A stretch of DNA of 64,000 bases from Sulfidibacter corallicola (GTDB taxonomy: Bacteria; Acidobacteriota; Holophagae; Acanthopleuribacterales; Acanthopleuribacteraceae), in the NCBI RefSeq assembly GCF_017498545.1, contig NZ_CP071793.1:6213001-6277000 (forward strand), in the 5' to 3' direction. Below, piece by piece: positions 19,707 to 29,296 of this stretch. Made by a program: the position numbers and the translations under genes. How positions within the stretch are numbered: the stretch's first letter is position 1; each line of letters begins with the position of its first letter. Below the pieces are notes generated by a model that ran no database searches, had not been told where the DNA came from, and saw only the letters and a list, made by a program, of their open reading frames with translations.

Positions 19707-20559
19707 GTGCACTCCCTCGTATTGATCTGTGGACGGTACTCCATGGGCTTGGGAACGGCGATGGGGCCGATGCGTGGGCAATCCGGCCGACATGGGGTGA
19801 GCAGCCTTGCACACCACAGGCAAGTCTCGATGAAATAAAAACGCTTCCAATCCGGAAACTGATGGCGATGAGAGACTTGGGCTGCATCCTGCCGTGCCGG
19901 AACGGTGGATGGTGATGACAAGCGAAAGAGCCGGAATCAAAAAGACTCAATCGGCGGAATGAAGCAATGTCACACACATTCCTATCGAGGTGGTGGCCTT
20001 TCACGGCTTGCGGTTTCGGATCGTGCCCACTGACTCCCCATTGATAACGCGTCGTTTGGGGGTGAACCGGCTCAGAAAATCCGCGAGGGCCACGCAAACT
20101 TGTGGAACGTGGCGCCAGGTTCGTTCCATGAACATTCATCAAACCACGTTCCCGTGGTCCTGGCCACCCAAAAAAGCCGGCCGAGCGAAAAGGGCGCGGC
20201 TCTGAATCAGGCGCTTTTTCTCCATCATCCGGCGGCCGGAATCGGTTCGGGTTCGGCTCGATCTGGGACAGGTTCTTGACGCCCGGCCGTGGTCGCGTTA
20301 CAAGTGGGGAAGCGATTGGCGCACATTACCGCCTTATCTATATAAGTCGTCGAAAAGAAAGGGTCGGGGTTCGTCCCCGATGCCAGACACACCTGGGCAC
20401 GGCATCGAAAAACGCCGTGGCCGGGTTAAACTATTTGATAACCGGTTCACGACGTCGGCTACGGGCCACGTCGCATCCTTCCCTCTTCCCCGAACCCCCA
20501 CGCTCTGTCCACGACAACTGTTCGGTCGTTGGAAGAGCCTGCGTCATAAGGAGTTTGCA
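19707..20559. other. Intergenic region between tricorn protease and ATPase genes
   Basis: No gene is supported. The open frames in it are low-quality extensions of the flanking genes. The right part carries two promoter candidates for the ATPase gene (20276-20344). Confidence 0.45.
20276..20344 (+). promoter_or_regulatory. Two tandem promoter candidates for the ATPase gene
   Basis: P1: TTGACG (20276-20281), 17-bp spacer, TACAAG (20299-20304). P2: TTGGCG (20316-20321), 17-bp spacer, TATATA (20339-20344). Both point at the TTG start at 20560 and would give leaders of roughly 210-250 nt. Confidence 0.5.
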
Positions 20560-22329
20560 TTGCTTACCCTACAGGAAAACCAATTGCATTACCCGTTGAA
20601 GGAACGAATCGGTTTGGCTGCCTTGTATGTGCAAAAGAAGGCCGTTTTCAGCGATTTCACCGCTTGGATCGACATGATTCCCAAGGAGCTGTCCAAATCG
20701 CGCGGCCTCTTCGGGCGGCGCAACAGCGGCAAGACCGCTTTCGTGCAACGGCTTTACAACCGGCTTTGGACCCACAACGGTGGTACCGTGCCCTTTTACC
20801 TGGAAATTCCGGAGATGCGTCTTTGGTTGCCCAATTTCGCCGAGGATTACTACCGCAACTTCGTGTCGCAATACATCTCGTTTCTGGATCGAGATCCCAG
20901 CCGCGTCAGCCAGGTCATGAGCCTGGATCAGATTCGCGAATACGGTGAGCGCCATGGCTATCGGGCGATGGTGGAGGACGTCGACCATTTCAAGGCGTTT
21001 TTCCCCTCGCGGCGTTTCGACCAGATGTGGCGCCTCGCCATCAGTGCCCCGCATCGGTTTTCAGCCCTGTACGGACGCCCGGTCCTGGTGATGTTGGACG
21101 AGTTCCAGAATCTAGGACGATTCGTCTACGCCGACGAATGCAAGCTTCACAACGATCCGTCGATCGTGGACGGCTTCCACGAGTGGTGCGAATCGAAATC
21201 GGCACCGATGCTGGTCACGGCTTCCCTGCGCGGACGTCAGGGACGTGTGATGGACAGTTTTCTGGAAGCCGGTTGCCTGACCAAGTATCCGTGGTTGCCC
21301 TGCCTGGGCGAGCAGGAGGGGGTCGAGGCGGTGTACCGTTACGCCCAGGCCTACGAAGTGGCCTTGACCAACGAAACGGCCCTGCTGATCAACGGCCTGA
21401 CACGGAGCGATCCCTATTTCATCGCCTGCATGTTCCGATGTGTGGGAGCGGCCGACAAGGACCTGTCTTCTCCCGCGGCGGTGCTGCGTTGGGCTACCCA
21501 CCAGTTGACCCATCGCGACGCCGAGTTGGCCACCGGTTGGATGGTCCATTTGGACCGCATTCTCGGCGAAGAGAATCACCTTCAGATCAAACGACTTCTG
21601 CTGTTTTTCACCCAGAACCCCGGGCGAACCTTCGCGGCCGAAGATTTGCGCGAGGAATTGGACCTCGAATCCGAGCCCGAACAGATTTTCGACATGCTCA
21701 TCCACTTGCAGCACACGGGCTTGATTCTGTCGACCCCGCGCGAGTTCGCCTTCGAGGGACATGCGGATCCGACGCTGTCCCTGGTGTTGCAGGAGCGGTT
21801 CCGCGACGTGTTGGATGCCGAGGGCCAGGCCCGTGATTGGTTGGTCGCGCGAATGGACGAATTCGTGGCCGGTCGCGAGGGGATGGGCGACTGCCTCGAG
21901 GATTTGGCACCGAGCTTCGCCGCCCTCCAACTGGCCTACGACATGTGCGAGCGCGAGCGATTTCCGCTTTCCGCCTATTTCGACGGCATGGACCACGAGC
22001 GGCCCATTGCGGTGGCTCGGGTTTGTTGGCGCTACCTGGCTCAGAAACGCATCGGCGACAAACGCCAGTACGATTTGATGGTGGCGTCGCGCGACGAGCG
22101 GGTATTGCTGGTGGAGGTCCGCCGCAACGGAAAGCCGATCGGCATCGACCAGGTAAAACACTTTCTGGCTCGAGTGCGGTTCTTTCGGGAGGCGGAAGGG
22201 AAAGCCGAGACCCTGGCCGCGATCCTCTCCATCGCCGGATTCGAACCGGATGCGTTGGCTCTCTGCCGGGAAAATGAGGTGGGCACCGCTTCCCGGCTCA
22301 ACTACCTGCGCGCCGATTGGAGCAGGTAG
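20560..22329 (+). CDS. Orphan P-loop ATPase with C-terminal nuclease-like domain
   Basis: 589 residues from TTG 20560, chosen because AAGGAG lies 6 bp before it; the frame stays open 180 bp upstream without a better site. The Walker A motif GRRNSGKT is at 52-59, and a Walker B-like 'PVLVMLDEFQN' follows near 163-173. The middle resembles the ATPase and winged-helix parts of archaeal-type ATPases (PF01637-like), with 'GLTRSDPYFIACMF' as a sensor-like stretch. The last 80 residues contain 'KRQYDLMVASRDERVLLVEVRRNGKP', which reads like a PD-(D/E)xK core with Arg in place of Lys, as in the DUF234 tail. No neighbour suggests a pathway; DNA-linked or defence roles are possible but unproven. Confidence 0.75.
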   Translation: MLTLQENQLHYPLKERIGLAALYVQKKAVFSDFTAWIDMIPKELSKSRGLFGRRNSGKTAFVQRLYNRLWTHNGGTVPFYLEIPEMRLWLPNFAEDYYRNFVSQYISFLDRDPSRVSQVMSLDQIREYGERHGYRAMVEDVDHFKAFFPSRRFDQMWRLAISAPHRFSALYGRPVLVMLDEFQNLGRFVYADECKLHNDPSIVDGFHEWCESKSAPMLVTASLRGRQGRVMDSFLEAGCLTKYPWLPCLGEQEGVEAVYRYAQAYEVALTNETALLINGLTRSDPYFIACMFRCVGAADKDLSSPAAVLRWATHQLTHRDAELATGWMVHLDRILGEENHLQIKRLLLFFTQNPGRTFAAEDLREELDLESEPEQIFDMLIHLQHTGLILSTPREFAFEGHADPTLSLVLQERFRDVLDAEGQARDWLVARMDEFVAGREGMGDCLEDLAPSFAALQLAYDMCERERFPLSAYFDGMDHERPIAVARVCWRYLAQKRIGDKRQYDLMVASRDERVLLVEVRRNGKPIGIDQVKHFLARVRFFREAEGKAETLAAILSIAGFEPDALALCRENEVGTASRLNYLRADWSR

Positions 22330-22400
22330 GGCCGGTGCGCCCGCTTTCGGGCATTCGGGTTTCCGGCTCCGCGCGGCGGTGTTCCGCGGTCCGTTGGTTG

Positions 22401-22537
22401 GTGCCCATCCAGAAACGCAAGAATGGTAACCGCCAATTTGGTTCGGTTCGTCTGGATGGGTACGGAATCAGGAAACGGCAAAAACCTTGTTCGCAAGGTA
22501 TTGGCTGACACCTGACGGCCGCAGCCTGGGTGCATGG
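22401..22537 (+). repeat. Decayed copy of the 58362-58572 MITE-like element
   Basis: Starts with GTGCCCATCCAGAAACG, shared with the terminal repeat of the 58-kb element. It then has the internal 'TCTGGATGGG', a block like 'CTTGTTCG(C/A)AAGGTATT', and 'GCTGACACCTGA', in the same order as in the other copy. The right terminal repeat is missing. It fills most of the gap between two convergent genes. Confidence 0.65.
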
Positions 22538-22558
22538 GCGATGTCGCGGAGTTTCCGT

Positions 22559-24199
22559 TCAGGACGCCTTGGCCGCCTGGCTGACGACCACCGGCAGGGT
22601 GACGGTGAATACCGCGCCCTGGCCCAAGCCGCCGCTGTCGACCGTCAGGGATCCGCCCATCTCGGATACCGCGTTGGCGCAGACGTGCAGCCCGAAGCCC
22701 TGGCTGCCCTGCTTCGTGGTGTATCCCGACTTGAAAATGTTGACCAGGTTCTCGGGGGCGATGCCGATCCCGTTGTCGCGCACGCTCAGCGACACTGCGT
22801 CCGATCCCGAGGTCCGCAGCTTCAGGGTGATCCGGCGATTTTCGCATTCCTTGTGGTCGAGCGCCTCGCGCGCGTTGCGCAACAATTGCAGCAGCACGAA
22901 ACGGACCTTGGTGGTCGGGGCGTATAGGCGCGGCGTCTTTTGGAGATCTTTTTCCACCTTGATGTGGAGCTTGGTCAGCGAGAAGCTTTCCAGGCGCAGG
23001 GCCTCGTCCAGCAAATCCTCGAGCCGGATCGCTTGAGTGAAGGAGCTGATGCGCGCGTATTCCTGCTGCGAGAAAATCGCGTCCTTGATCTGCTTGATGT
23101 ACTCTTCCAGCTTGGTCGTTTCGCGGGTCAGGTGGTCGTGTTCGTTCAACAGGCGTTCGCCGATCTGAAGGTAGTAGGTCAGCAGCTTGAGCCCACGGGG
23201 ATCGGTGCTGATGAAGTCCACCAGGTCGTGGCGGTGCTGTGCCAGCAGGCTGTTGGCGCGTTCCAAGCGGTCGATGCTGGACTTCGCCAAGATCTCGTGA
23301 ATCACGTGACCGCTGATATTGAGGCTGTTCAGGGTATTCCCGATATGGTGCAGCACGCCGATGGCGATCTCCGCCATGCCCGCCTGGTGGGCGTTTTCCA
23401 ACAGGGTCTGCTCGGCCTCGCGTAGTTCGATCGTGCGCTCCTCCACCAGCCTTTCGAGGTTTTGCTTGTGATGCGCCAGTTCCTTGTTGGCGGTCAGCAG
23501 TTCCTCGTAGGATTGCTGGAGGGCGAGCTGCATCTCGTTGAAGGCCTGAACCACCTGATCCAGTTCGTCGTTGCCGCCGCGGGTCGCACTGCGATCGAGG
23601 GTCAGGTTCTCGATCGGTTTGTCCAGGCTGAAATTGTGGGCGAACCCCGCGATTTTTTCCAGGTGCCGAATGATGATGAAGTTGAAGATGAACAGCATGA
23701 ACGCCGAAACCAGGAAGGTTTTGATCGCCTGGGTGGTCAACACGATCAGGACCTTTTCTCGGAGGCGGGCGTAAATGCCTTCGAGACTGGCGACGACGGT
23801 CAGTTCGCCCAGGTAGTTACGGGTGCCGTCCTTGTCGAAATAAAGGGCCACTTTGCGCACCTTGGTCGCCGTTTCCATCGGCGTTCCCACTTCCAACGAG
23901 TCGAAATCCACCGGGTCCACGCGCACGTATTCGATGTCCGGCAGCTTGTGAATGCCCTCCAGGTGAACCCGGACCTGCTGAAAGTCGATGTTCCACAGAT
24001 CGTCGGTGATGCTCTTGACGAAGCTCGCGTCGATCTGCTCGAACCGATCGTTGAGCTGATCCATGTCACCGTGATAGTAGAGGTAGAGCTGCGTGGCCGT
24101 GGCGCCCAGAGTGATCAGCGAGCTGTACAGGAGAATGTAGAAGAGGAGACGGCGCGCAATACTAGGGTGACCGAGTAGTAGAATCGATTTGAGGGACAA
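22559..24199 (-). CDS. Membrane-bound sensor histidine kinase
   Basis: 546 residues from TTG 24199, with GGGAG 7 bp upstream. A first membrane helix lies at about 17-42, a periplasmic loop at about 43-160, and a second helix at about 163-183. A HAMP-like linker follows, then a coiled coil ('ANKELAHHKQNLERLVEERTIELREAEQ'). The phosphoacceptor region is 'IAIGVLHHIGNTLNSLNISG', and the HATPase_c domain has N ('LLQLLRNAREALDH'), G1 ('DNGIGIAPENL') and G2 ('GSQGFGLHVCANAV') boxes. No response regulator gene is nearby, so it is an orphan kinase. It converges on the ATPase gene. Confidence 0.92.
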   Translation of the reverse strand: MSLKSILLLGHPSIARRLLFYILLYSSLITLGATATQLYLYYHGDMDQLNDRFEQIDASFVKSITDDLWNIDFQQVRVHLEGIHKLPDIEYVRVDPVDFDSLEVGTPMETATKVRKVALYFDKDGTRNYLGELTVVASLEGIYARLREKVLIVLTTQAIKTFLVSAFMLFIFNFIIIRHLEKIAGFAHNFSLDKPIENLTLDRSATRGGNDELDQVVQAFNEMQLALQQSYEELLTANKELAHHKQNLERLVEERTIELREAEQTLLENAHQAGMAEIAIGVLHHIGNTLNSLNISGHVIHEILAKSSIDRLERANSLLAQHRHDLVDFISTDPRGLKLLTYYLQIGERLLNEHDHLTRETTKLEEYIKQIKDAIFSQQEYARISSFTQAIRLEDLLDEALRLESFSLTKLHIKVEKDLQKTPRLYAPTTKVRFVLLQLLRNAREALDHKECENRRITLKLRTSGSDAVSLSVRDNGIGIAPENLVNIFKSGYTTKQGSQGFGLHVCANAVSEMGGSLTVDSGGLGQGAVFTVTLPVVVSQAAKAS

Positions 24200-24778
24200 G
24201 GTCGACTCCCATCAAAAGGAACTGCCGTGAGACGACATGAGGGCAACGAAACAGAGACCGAATGGGGAGGACATCGGCGCTATCCCTTTGACGGTTCGTA
24301 CGGGTCCGGATTCGGTTTGATTCATGACACCTACTCGAGAGGCCTGAAGACCTGGTTGCGAAGTAGCGGTTTGATTTCCATGAATTGGAGCATGCCTGGG
24401 GATTGGTAGAAATCGCGGTGGTTCGTGTTTCTGCAGGAAAGGGACTCCGCCGCGAACCTTGTGAGGAAGGTGGCCTGGCGACTGGAGGCGACGGAGAGGC
24501 GGATGATTGCGTTGTGAACAGGGAAGGCCGTAATCGATTGTAACCTGAAATGGATTGACGGCGTTAGGGGACGCGATGGGAAAAGGAAAGGAAGTGACTT
24601 GGAGGGGACTCCGAATTCGATGTGCCCGCTCCGAAACGGGGCCACTCGGTTCTCCCGGATGACCTTGTCCGATTTACAGTCCCTATCGGTGCGAGAAATC
24701 GAAACGGTAAAAAATCTAACCTTTTCACGCGAATGGGTGCTGTACAATGACCCCATCCGTCATTCGGGAGGCTAATTG
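24200..24778. other. Intergenic region
   Basis: No gene is supported on either strand. It becomes AT-rich at the right end, where TACAAT (24743-24748) may be the -10 of the small gene at 24779, without a good -35. Confidence 0.4.
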
Positions 24779-25057
24779 ATGTTTATGTGTTTCGAGTCTG
24801 ATGGCAAGCGTTCCGCCTTCCCGGAAGCATCACTGATTTGCTTGGATGATAACGGGTTCACCTTCCACTCTGCCGGTGGAAGTAGAACCGGCTCAAATTC
24901 CGTGTTTTTCCGGATGGATTCGTTTCAGGGGGCTTGCCAGAATTTTCAACAGGCTTTGAATTGGGTGCGTCGTAAACAACCACAACAGGGACAGCAACGA
25001 CAGGCTCAACCCCCATCGGCAGGTGCCGACCGGCTTCCGAGCCAGCCCAAATTCTGA
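24779..25057 (+). CDS. Small unknown protein with Gln-rich tail
   Basis: 92 residues from ATG 24779, with GGGAGG about 8 bp upstream and a TACAAT box about 30 bp before. The N-terminal 65 residues look like a compact alpha/beta unit ('ASLICLDDNGFTFHSAGG'), and the tail is rich in Gln, Pro and Arg ('RKQPQQGQQRQAQPP'). It has no signal peptide or membrane helix. I do not recognise it. Its GC content is lower than that of its neighbours, so late acquisition is possible. An inverted repeat TCGGCGA / TCGCCGA follows near 25083-25102 with its T-run in the loop. Confidence 0.55.
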   Translation: MFMCFESDGKRSAFPEASLICLDDNGFTFHSAGGSRTGSNSVFFRMDSFQGACQNFQQALNWVRRKQPQQGQQRQAQPPSAGADRLPSQPKF

Positions 25058-25210
25058 TTTCGGCGCGCGGTATCGGTGCTTCGGCGATCTTTTTCGCCGA
25101 GCCCATGCCCACCGCGGCGCACCCTGTCGCGCGTCATCCGATGGCTGGCTCCGATCCATCCGGAGGAAAGATGCCGGGTGTTTCGCTGGATTCCCTCGAG
25201 GAAGCGGTCG

Positions 25211-26446
25211 TCAGTCCTCGTGAATGCCGCTTTCGTCCAGATGGCCCAATTGGCCGTAGAGCGGGACCATGATCAGCACCAGGGCGAACGAGAGCAGCAG
25301 TAAACCCATATTGGCGGGAATCTTCAGGTAGATCAAGCCCATCCATACCGCGCCCGAACCGACGATGCCGATGTAGTTGCAGAAGTTGATGGCGGCCAGG
25401 ATTTCGCCCTTTTCTCCCATGGGCGGGCGCGCCTGCATGTAGGCCGCGAGCGGCACGTAGTACAGACCCGAGCCGAGACCGGCGAGAAAGAGCAGGCCGT
25501 AAATGGCCCCGAGAGGCAGCAGGTGGAAGTAGAGCAGACCTTCGCCGAGCGCCACGAAGAGTGCACCCAAAAGGACCGTCCACTTGCTTCCCATGCGGTG
25601 TTGGATGGGCGAACACATGAGGCAGCCGACCATGATGCCGACCGAAAGGGCGACCATCAGGAGTGAGGTGCCCGAAGCGTCCAGGCCCTTCAGGTTGATG
25701 CCGTAGTTGTTCACCGCTTGGGCCACGACGCCGCCGGAAAACCAGAAAAACGAAGCGGCGATGACGGTGAAGAGCATGGCCTTGTCCGTCCAGATCTTGC
25801 GCAGGCTCACGGTGATGTTCGCGAAAGGGTCCTTGGAAATGCGTAACTTGGGTCGGTTGGCTTCGCGCGGTAGGATCAGGTAGACCGTGCCGATGCCCAG
25901 CAGGGCGATGAGGATACAGAAGGCGCCGGCCACGTAGAGTTGGTCCGCGAAGATGTCCTTGAGAAATCCGGCGAGGGCGATACCCAGGATGATGGCGAGA
26001 AAGGTCGTCATTTGGACGACGCCGTTGGCCTTGACGAGCAGGTGGGTCTCGAGGAGTTCGGGGATGGCGCCGTATTTGGCCGGCCCGAAGAAGGCCGACT
26101 GGGTGCCCATCAGAAACAGGGTGAACAGCAGGAAGGGAAAGTTGGCGGTGTAGAAACCGATGCAACCCATGATCATGATGACCAATTCGCCGACCTTGGC
26201 GCCGCGCATCACGGTGGTCTTGGCGAATTTTTCCGAAAGCTGGCCCGCGAAGCCGCTGAAAATCAAAAAGGGCGCGGAAAACACGATCATGGCCGTGCCC
26301 TGCTGATCGGCCTGGGTCAGGGTCAAAGCCAACAACAGCATCAGTTGCTTGAACACGTTGTCGTTGAAGGCGCCGAAGTATTGGGTCAAGGTGAAGGCGA
26401 TGAAGGATCGGTCTGCGAGCGAATGGGATGGCTTGGGTTGACTCAC
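25211..26446 (-). CDS. MFS transporter of the lysophospholipid-flippase (LplT-like) type
   Basis: 411 residues from GTG 26446; GAGGAG lies about 10 bp upstream, whereas the ATG at 26479 has no ribosome site. The protein is almost wholly membrane helices (about 11-12). The N-terminal motif 'FTLTQYFGAFNDNVFKQL' is typical of the LplT / Aas-associated MFS group, which moves lysophospholipids inward for re-acylation. The loop 'FFGPAKYGAIPELL' fits as well. No acyltransferase gene is adjacent here, so the substrate is inferred only from family. It lies downstream of panC on the same strand after a 235-bp gap without visible features. Confidence 0.82.
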   Translation of the reverse strand: MSQPKPSHSLADRSFIAFTLTQYFGAFNDNVFKQLMLLLALTLTQADQQGTAMIVFSAPFLIFSGFAGQLSEKFAKTTVMRGAKVGELVIMIMGCIGFYTANFPFLLFTLFLMGTQSAFFGPAKYGAIPELLETHLLVKANGVVQMTTFLAIILGIALAGFLKDIFADQLYVAGAFCILIALLGIGTVYLILPREANRPKLRISKDPFANITVSLRKIWTDKAMLFTVIAASFFWFSGGVVAQAVNNYGINLKGLDASGTSLLMVALSVGIMVGCLMCSPIQHRMGSKWTVLLGALFVALGEGLLYFHLLPLGAIYGLLFLAGLGSGLYYVPLAAYMQARPPMGEKGEILAAINFCNYIGIVGSGAVWMGLIYLKIPANMGLLLLSFALVLIMVPLYGQLGHLDESGIHED

Positions 26447-26681
26447 TTCGCACTCACTCCTCGGTTTCGGTATTCGCATTAAAACACAGAAACCCGAAGA
26501 CTTGCAGACAATCCAAGGCGTAGCGAATCACGACCCTCCGGTATCGCCCATCGCGACGCTGCCCCTTGCGGAGCTCGCGGGCGGCCGTCGTTCTCGCTCG
26601 ATTTGAAGATTCGACGCGAGGTTTGGTGGCATCGATCTCCTCGATGGGGAAGGCTTTTGCGGCGACCGAACGCAGCGGCGG

Positions 26682-27527
26682 TCAGGGCGTGAGGCGGGCG
26701 TTGTCGATCAGGCGCACGCCGTTCAGCCAGGCGCCCAGGAAGATGCGCGTGTCCTCGGTCAGGTGGGCGCAATCTTCCAGGAATTCGGGATCCCTGAAAT
26801 CGAGGTAGTCCAGCTCCAGACCTTCGGGCCATTCGGCCACCAGTGCTTCGCGCAGTTTGGCGGCATCGCGCTCGCCCTCGGCGAAGGCCGTCTGGGCACG
26901 GGTGATGGTGCGATACAGTGTCAAGGCCAGGTCGCGGTCTTCCGGCTCGAGCTTGAGGTTGCGGCTGCTCATCGCCAAACCGTCGTCCTCGCGAACGATG
27001 GGACAACCCACCACGTCCACGTCCAAATAAAAATCCGCGGCCATGCGCTGGATGATGGCCAACTGCTGAAAGTCCTTGGCCCCGAAATAGGCCTGATGTG
27101 GCTGGATGAGATTGAACAGCTTGAGCACCACCGTGCAGATGCCCGGGAAAAACTGGGGCCGGCTCAGCCCGCACAAACGCTGCCCCAGAGGGCCTGGCTG
27201 CACCATCGTCTGGGCTTCTTCGGGATAGAGGTCTTCGACCTCCGGATACCAGATGAGATCCCCGCCCGCTTCCACCGCCAGCTCGAAATCGCTGTCGTGA
27301 TCGCGCGGGTAGCTGTCGAAGTCTTCGTTCGGACCGAACTGCGCCGGGTTGACGAAAACCGAGACCACCGTGAAGTTGCCGTCGCCGCGCGAGGCCTCGA
27401 TCAGGGATTGGTGCCCGGCGTGCAGGCCGCCCATGGTGGCGACGAATCCGATCGTTTCCCCTTGATCGCGTTGTTCGCGGAGCATGCGGCGCAGCTCGGC
27501 TGTGTGGGAGTGCAGACGTATGGCCAT
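26682..27527 (-). CDS. panC: Pantothenate synthetase
   Basis: Joins pantoate and beta-alanine with ATP to give pantothenate in the cytoplasm. 281 residues from ATG 27527 ('MAIRLHSHTAELRR'); the frame runs 65 codons further up, but family length (about 280) and GGAAGGA 10 bp before this ATG decide the start. The nucleotidyltransferase HxGH motif is in 'TMGGLHAGHQSL' and 'FVNPAQFGPNEDF' follows. The pantoate and ATP contacts are in 'YFGAKDFQQ' and the KMSKS-like region is 'DGLAMSSRN'. It lies 365 bp downstream of panB on the same strand. Confidence 0.96.
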   Translation of the reverse strand: MAIRLHSHTAELRRMLREQRDQGETIGFVATMGGLHAGHQSLIEASRGDGNFTVVSVFVNPAQFGPNEDFDSYPRDHDSDFELAVEAGGDLIWYPEVEDLYPEEAQTMVQPGPLGQRLCGLSRPQFFPGICTVVLKLFNLIQPHQAYFGAKDFQQLAIIQRMAADFYLDVDVVGCPIVREDDGLAMSSRNLKLEPEDRDLALTLYRTITRAQTAFAEGERDAAKLREALVAEWPEGLELDYLDFRDPEFLEDCAHLTEDTRIFLGAWLNGVRLIDNARLTP

Positions 27528-27838
27528 ATTGGGTAAATCCTTCCGGCGCATGATGTTCGAGCCGTACGAAGTAGCCTCGAGGCGGCCTTGCGATGCGCAT
27601 CTGGTGCTGCCGCGGAACGGCGGTAAACCTACGTTGGGCGATCCCGCCCTCGTGGTCGCAGTGAGATCACCTCCCGATTTTGCGGGCAAATCGGAACAAA
27701 AACAAGGGGTGCTCGCCGTCATGTGACCGGTTTCGGGCTCGCCGAAGCCTTGTCGATCGCTCCTCGGTGCGCGCGGTGACCGTCGACGCGCCGGATCCGG
27801 CGCCTGGCGTTCCTGTCGACGGGGCCCGTGGGGAAATG

Positions 27839-27877
27839 CGACACGCGCGGCGGCAAGCGATGATGCCGCGCGTGTCG
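27839..27877 (-). other. Strong hairpin between panB and panC
   Basis: Perfect 12-bp inverted repeat: CGACACGCGCGG (27839-27850) and CCGCGCGTGTCG (27866-27877), just after the panB stop. There is no U-tract on either strand, so it may stabilise or process the panB transcript rather than end it. The rest of the 365-bp gap (27528-27892) has no feature I can name. Confidence 0.5.
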
Positions 27878-27892
27878 CCGGCGGAAATCCGG

Positions 27893-28831
27893 TCAGTTGC
27901 CGGATGCCGCCATGGGAAGCTCGCCGCCACCGTAGAGTCTGAGGTTGTGGCGTTTTTTGGAAGCTTTGTAGGATTCACCGATGGAGGGGAAACTGCCGTC
28001 GCGAACCGCGTCGTTGAACGCGGTGACGGCGTCGATGCCCGTTTCGGTGAAATTGGCGAACTGACGCACGAACTTGGGCGGTTTGCCCAAACTCATGCCC
28101 AACAGGTCGTGGGTGACCAGGACCTGCCCGTCGCAGTGGGGTCCGGCGCCGATGCCGATGGTGGGAATCGAGAGGCGTTCGGTGATTTCGGCCGCCAAGT
28201 CGTAGGGAATACACTCGAGAACGATCGCGAAGACGCCGGTGTCTTCGAGGGCGAGGGCGTCTTCCACCACCCGTTTGCGCGATTCGTCGTTCTTGCCCTG
28301 AACCTTGAAGCCGCCCAGCGCATTGACCGATTGGGGGGTCAGGCCCACGTGACCCATGACCGGGATTTCCGCGTCCAGAATGGTCTGGATCATCGGGATC
28401 CGTTTGCTGCCGCCCTCGAGTTTGACGGCGTCGGCGCGGCCTTCGCGAATGATCCGGCCCGCGTTGCGCACCGTTTCGGCGGGGCTGATGTGGTAGCTGA
28501 GGTAGGGCATGTCGCCCACGATGAGAGCCCGTTTGCGGCCGCGCGATACGGCGCGGCAGTGGTACACGATGTCGTCGACGGTCACCTCGAGGGTGTTCTC
28601 CTTCCCTTGGATGACCATGCCCAGGGAATCACCGACCAGAATCATGTCGGTTCCGGCGGCATCGACCAATTGGCTGGTCCAGTAGTCGTAGGCCGTCAGC
28701 ATGGTTAGCTTGTCGCGGCTACTGGTCATGTCGGTAACGGTCACCCTGCGTGACGGTTGAACCTTTTGCTTGGCACCCGGCGCGGGTCCCTTGGGGGCGG
28801 ACTGCCCCTGAGAATGTTGCAACTGTTCCAT
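27893..28831 (-). CDS. panB: 3-methyl-2-oxobutanoate hydroxymethyltransferase
   Basis: First step of pantothenate synthesis: transfers a hydroxymethyl group from methylene-tetrahydrofolate to ketoisovalerate. 312 residues from ATG 28831, with AGGAGC 5-6 bp upstream; the longer frame (to 29257) is spurious. A 30-residue Gln/Pro/Lys-rich lead precedes the core, making it somewhat longer than usual (about 265-280). Family motifs: 'MLTAYDYWTSQLVDAAGTDMI', the metal-site 'VGDSLGMV', 'DAVKLEGG', 'PVMGHVGLTPQ' and 'IGIGAGPHCDGQVLV'. Confidence 0.96.
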   Translation of the reverse strand: MEQLQHSQGQSAPKGPAPGAKQKVQPSRRVTVTDMTSSRDKLTMLTAYDYWTSQLVDAAGTDMILVGDSLGMVIQGKENTLEVTVDDIVYHCRAVSRGRKRALIVGDMPYLSYHISPAETVRNAGRIIREGRADAVKLEGGSKRIPMIQTILDAEIPVMGHVGLTPQSVNALGGFKVQGKNDESRKRVVEDALALEDTGVFAIVLECIPYDLAAEITERLSIPTIGIGAGPHCDGQVLVTHDLLGMSLGKPPKFVRQFANFTETGIDAVTAFNDAVRDGSFPSIGESYKASKKRHNLRLYGGGELPMAASGN

Positions 28832-29296
28832 TACAGCTCCTACTACGAGCCCGTTCGATGCGGGTCTCGTGTGTTCGCACAAATGGCTTTGAAAGCACTT
28901 GTGTTTTTGTGGGTGTTCGCCTCGATCACGGGCTCGGCCCCCGCGACGGCGCAGAATGATTCCGTGCGTCGCATCCGTGACCGTGTCGGGCGGTATGCGC
29001 GCTTCCAAAACAGACCGATCCATGCCGGCCTCTCGAGAGAGGTCAAGCCGAACCGGTGATGAAGGGCGCGGAAAATGAGTATAGCACGGAAAGATGCCGA
29101 TCGTGCCAATCTGTCCAGGCAATGCTGCCGAGCTTGGAACGGATCGGCCGGGCGAGCGCGAAATCGGCGCCCGGCTCGACATTTCGAGCGATTTCCCTTC
29201 GTGACGCGGTGGGGTCGCTGCCGGGTGTGCCAAGCGCCTGTACGTCATGGCGGGCACGGGCTTCGCCTCCCGCCTCCGCGGCGGTGCCTGAACCTT
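28832..29296. other. Intergenic region between dNK-like gene and panB
   Basis: No gene, terminator or repeat is visible in these 465 bp. Its length suggests panB has its own promoter rather than sharing one with the upstream kinase-like gene. Confidence 0.4.
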
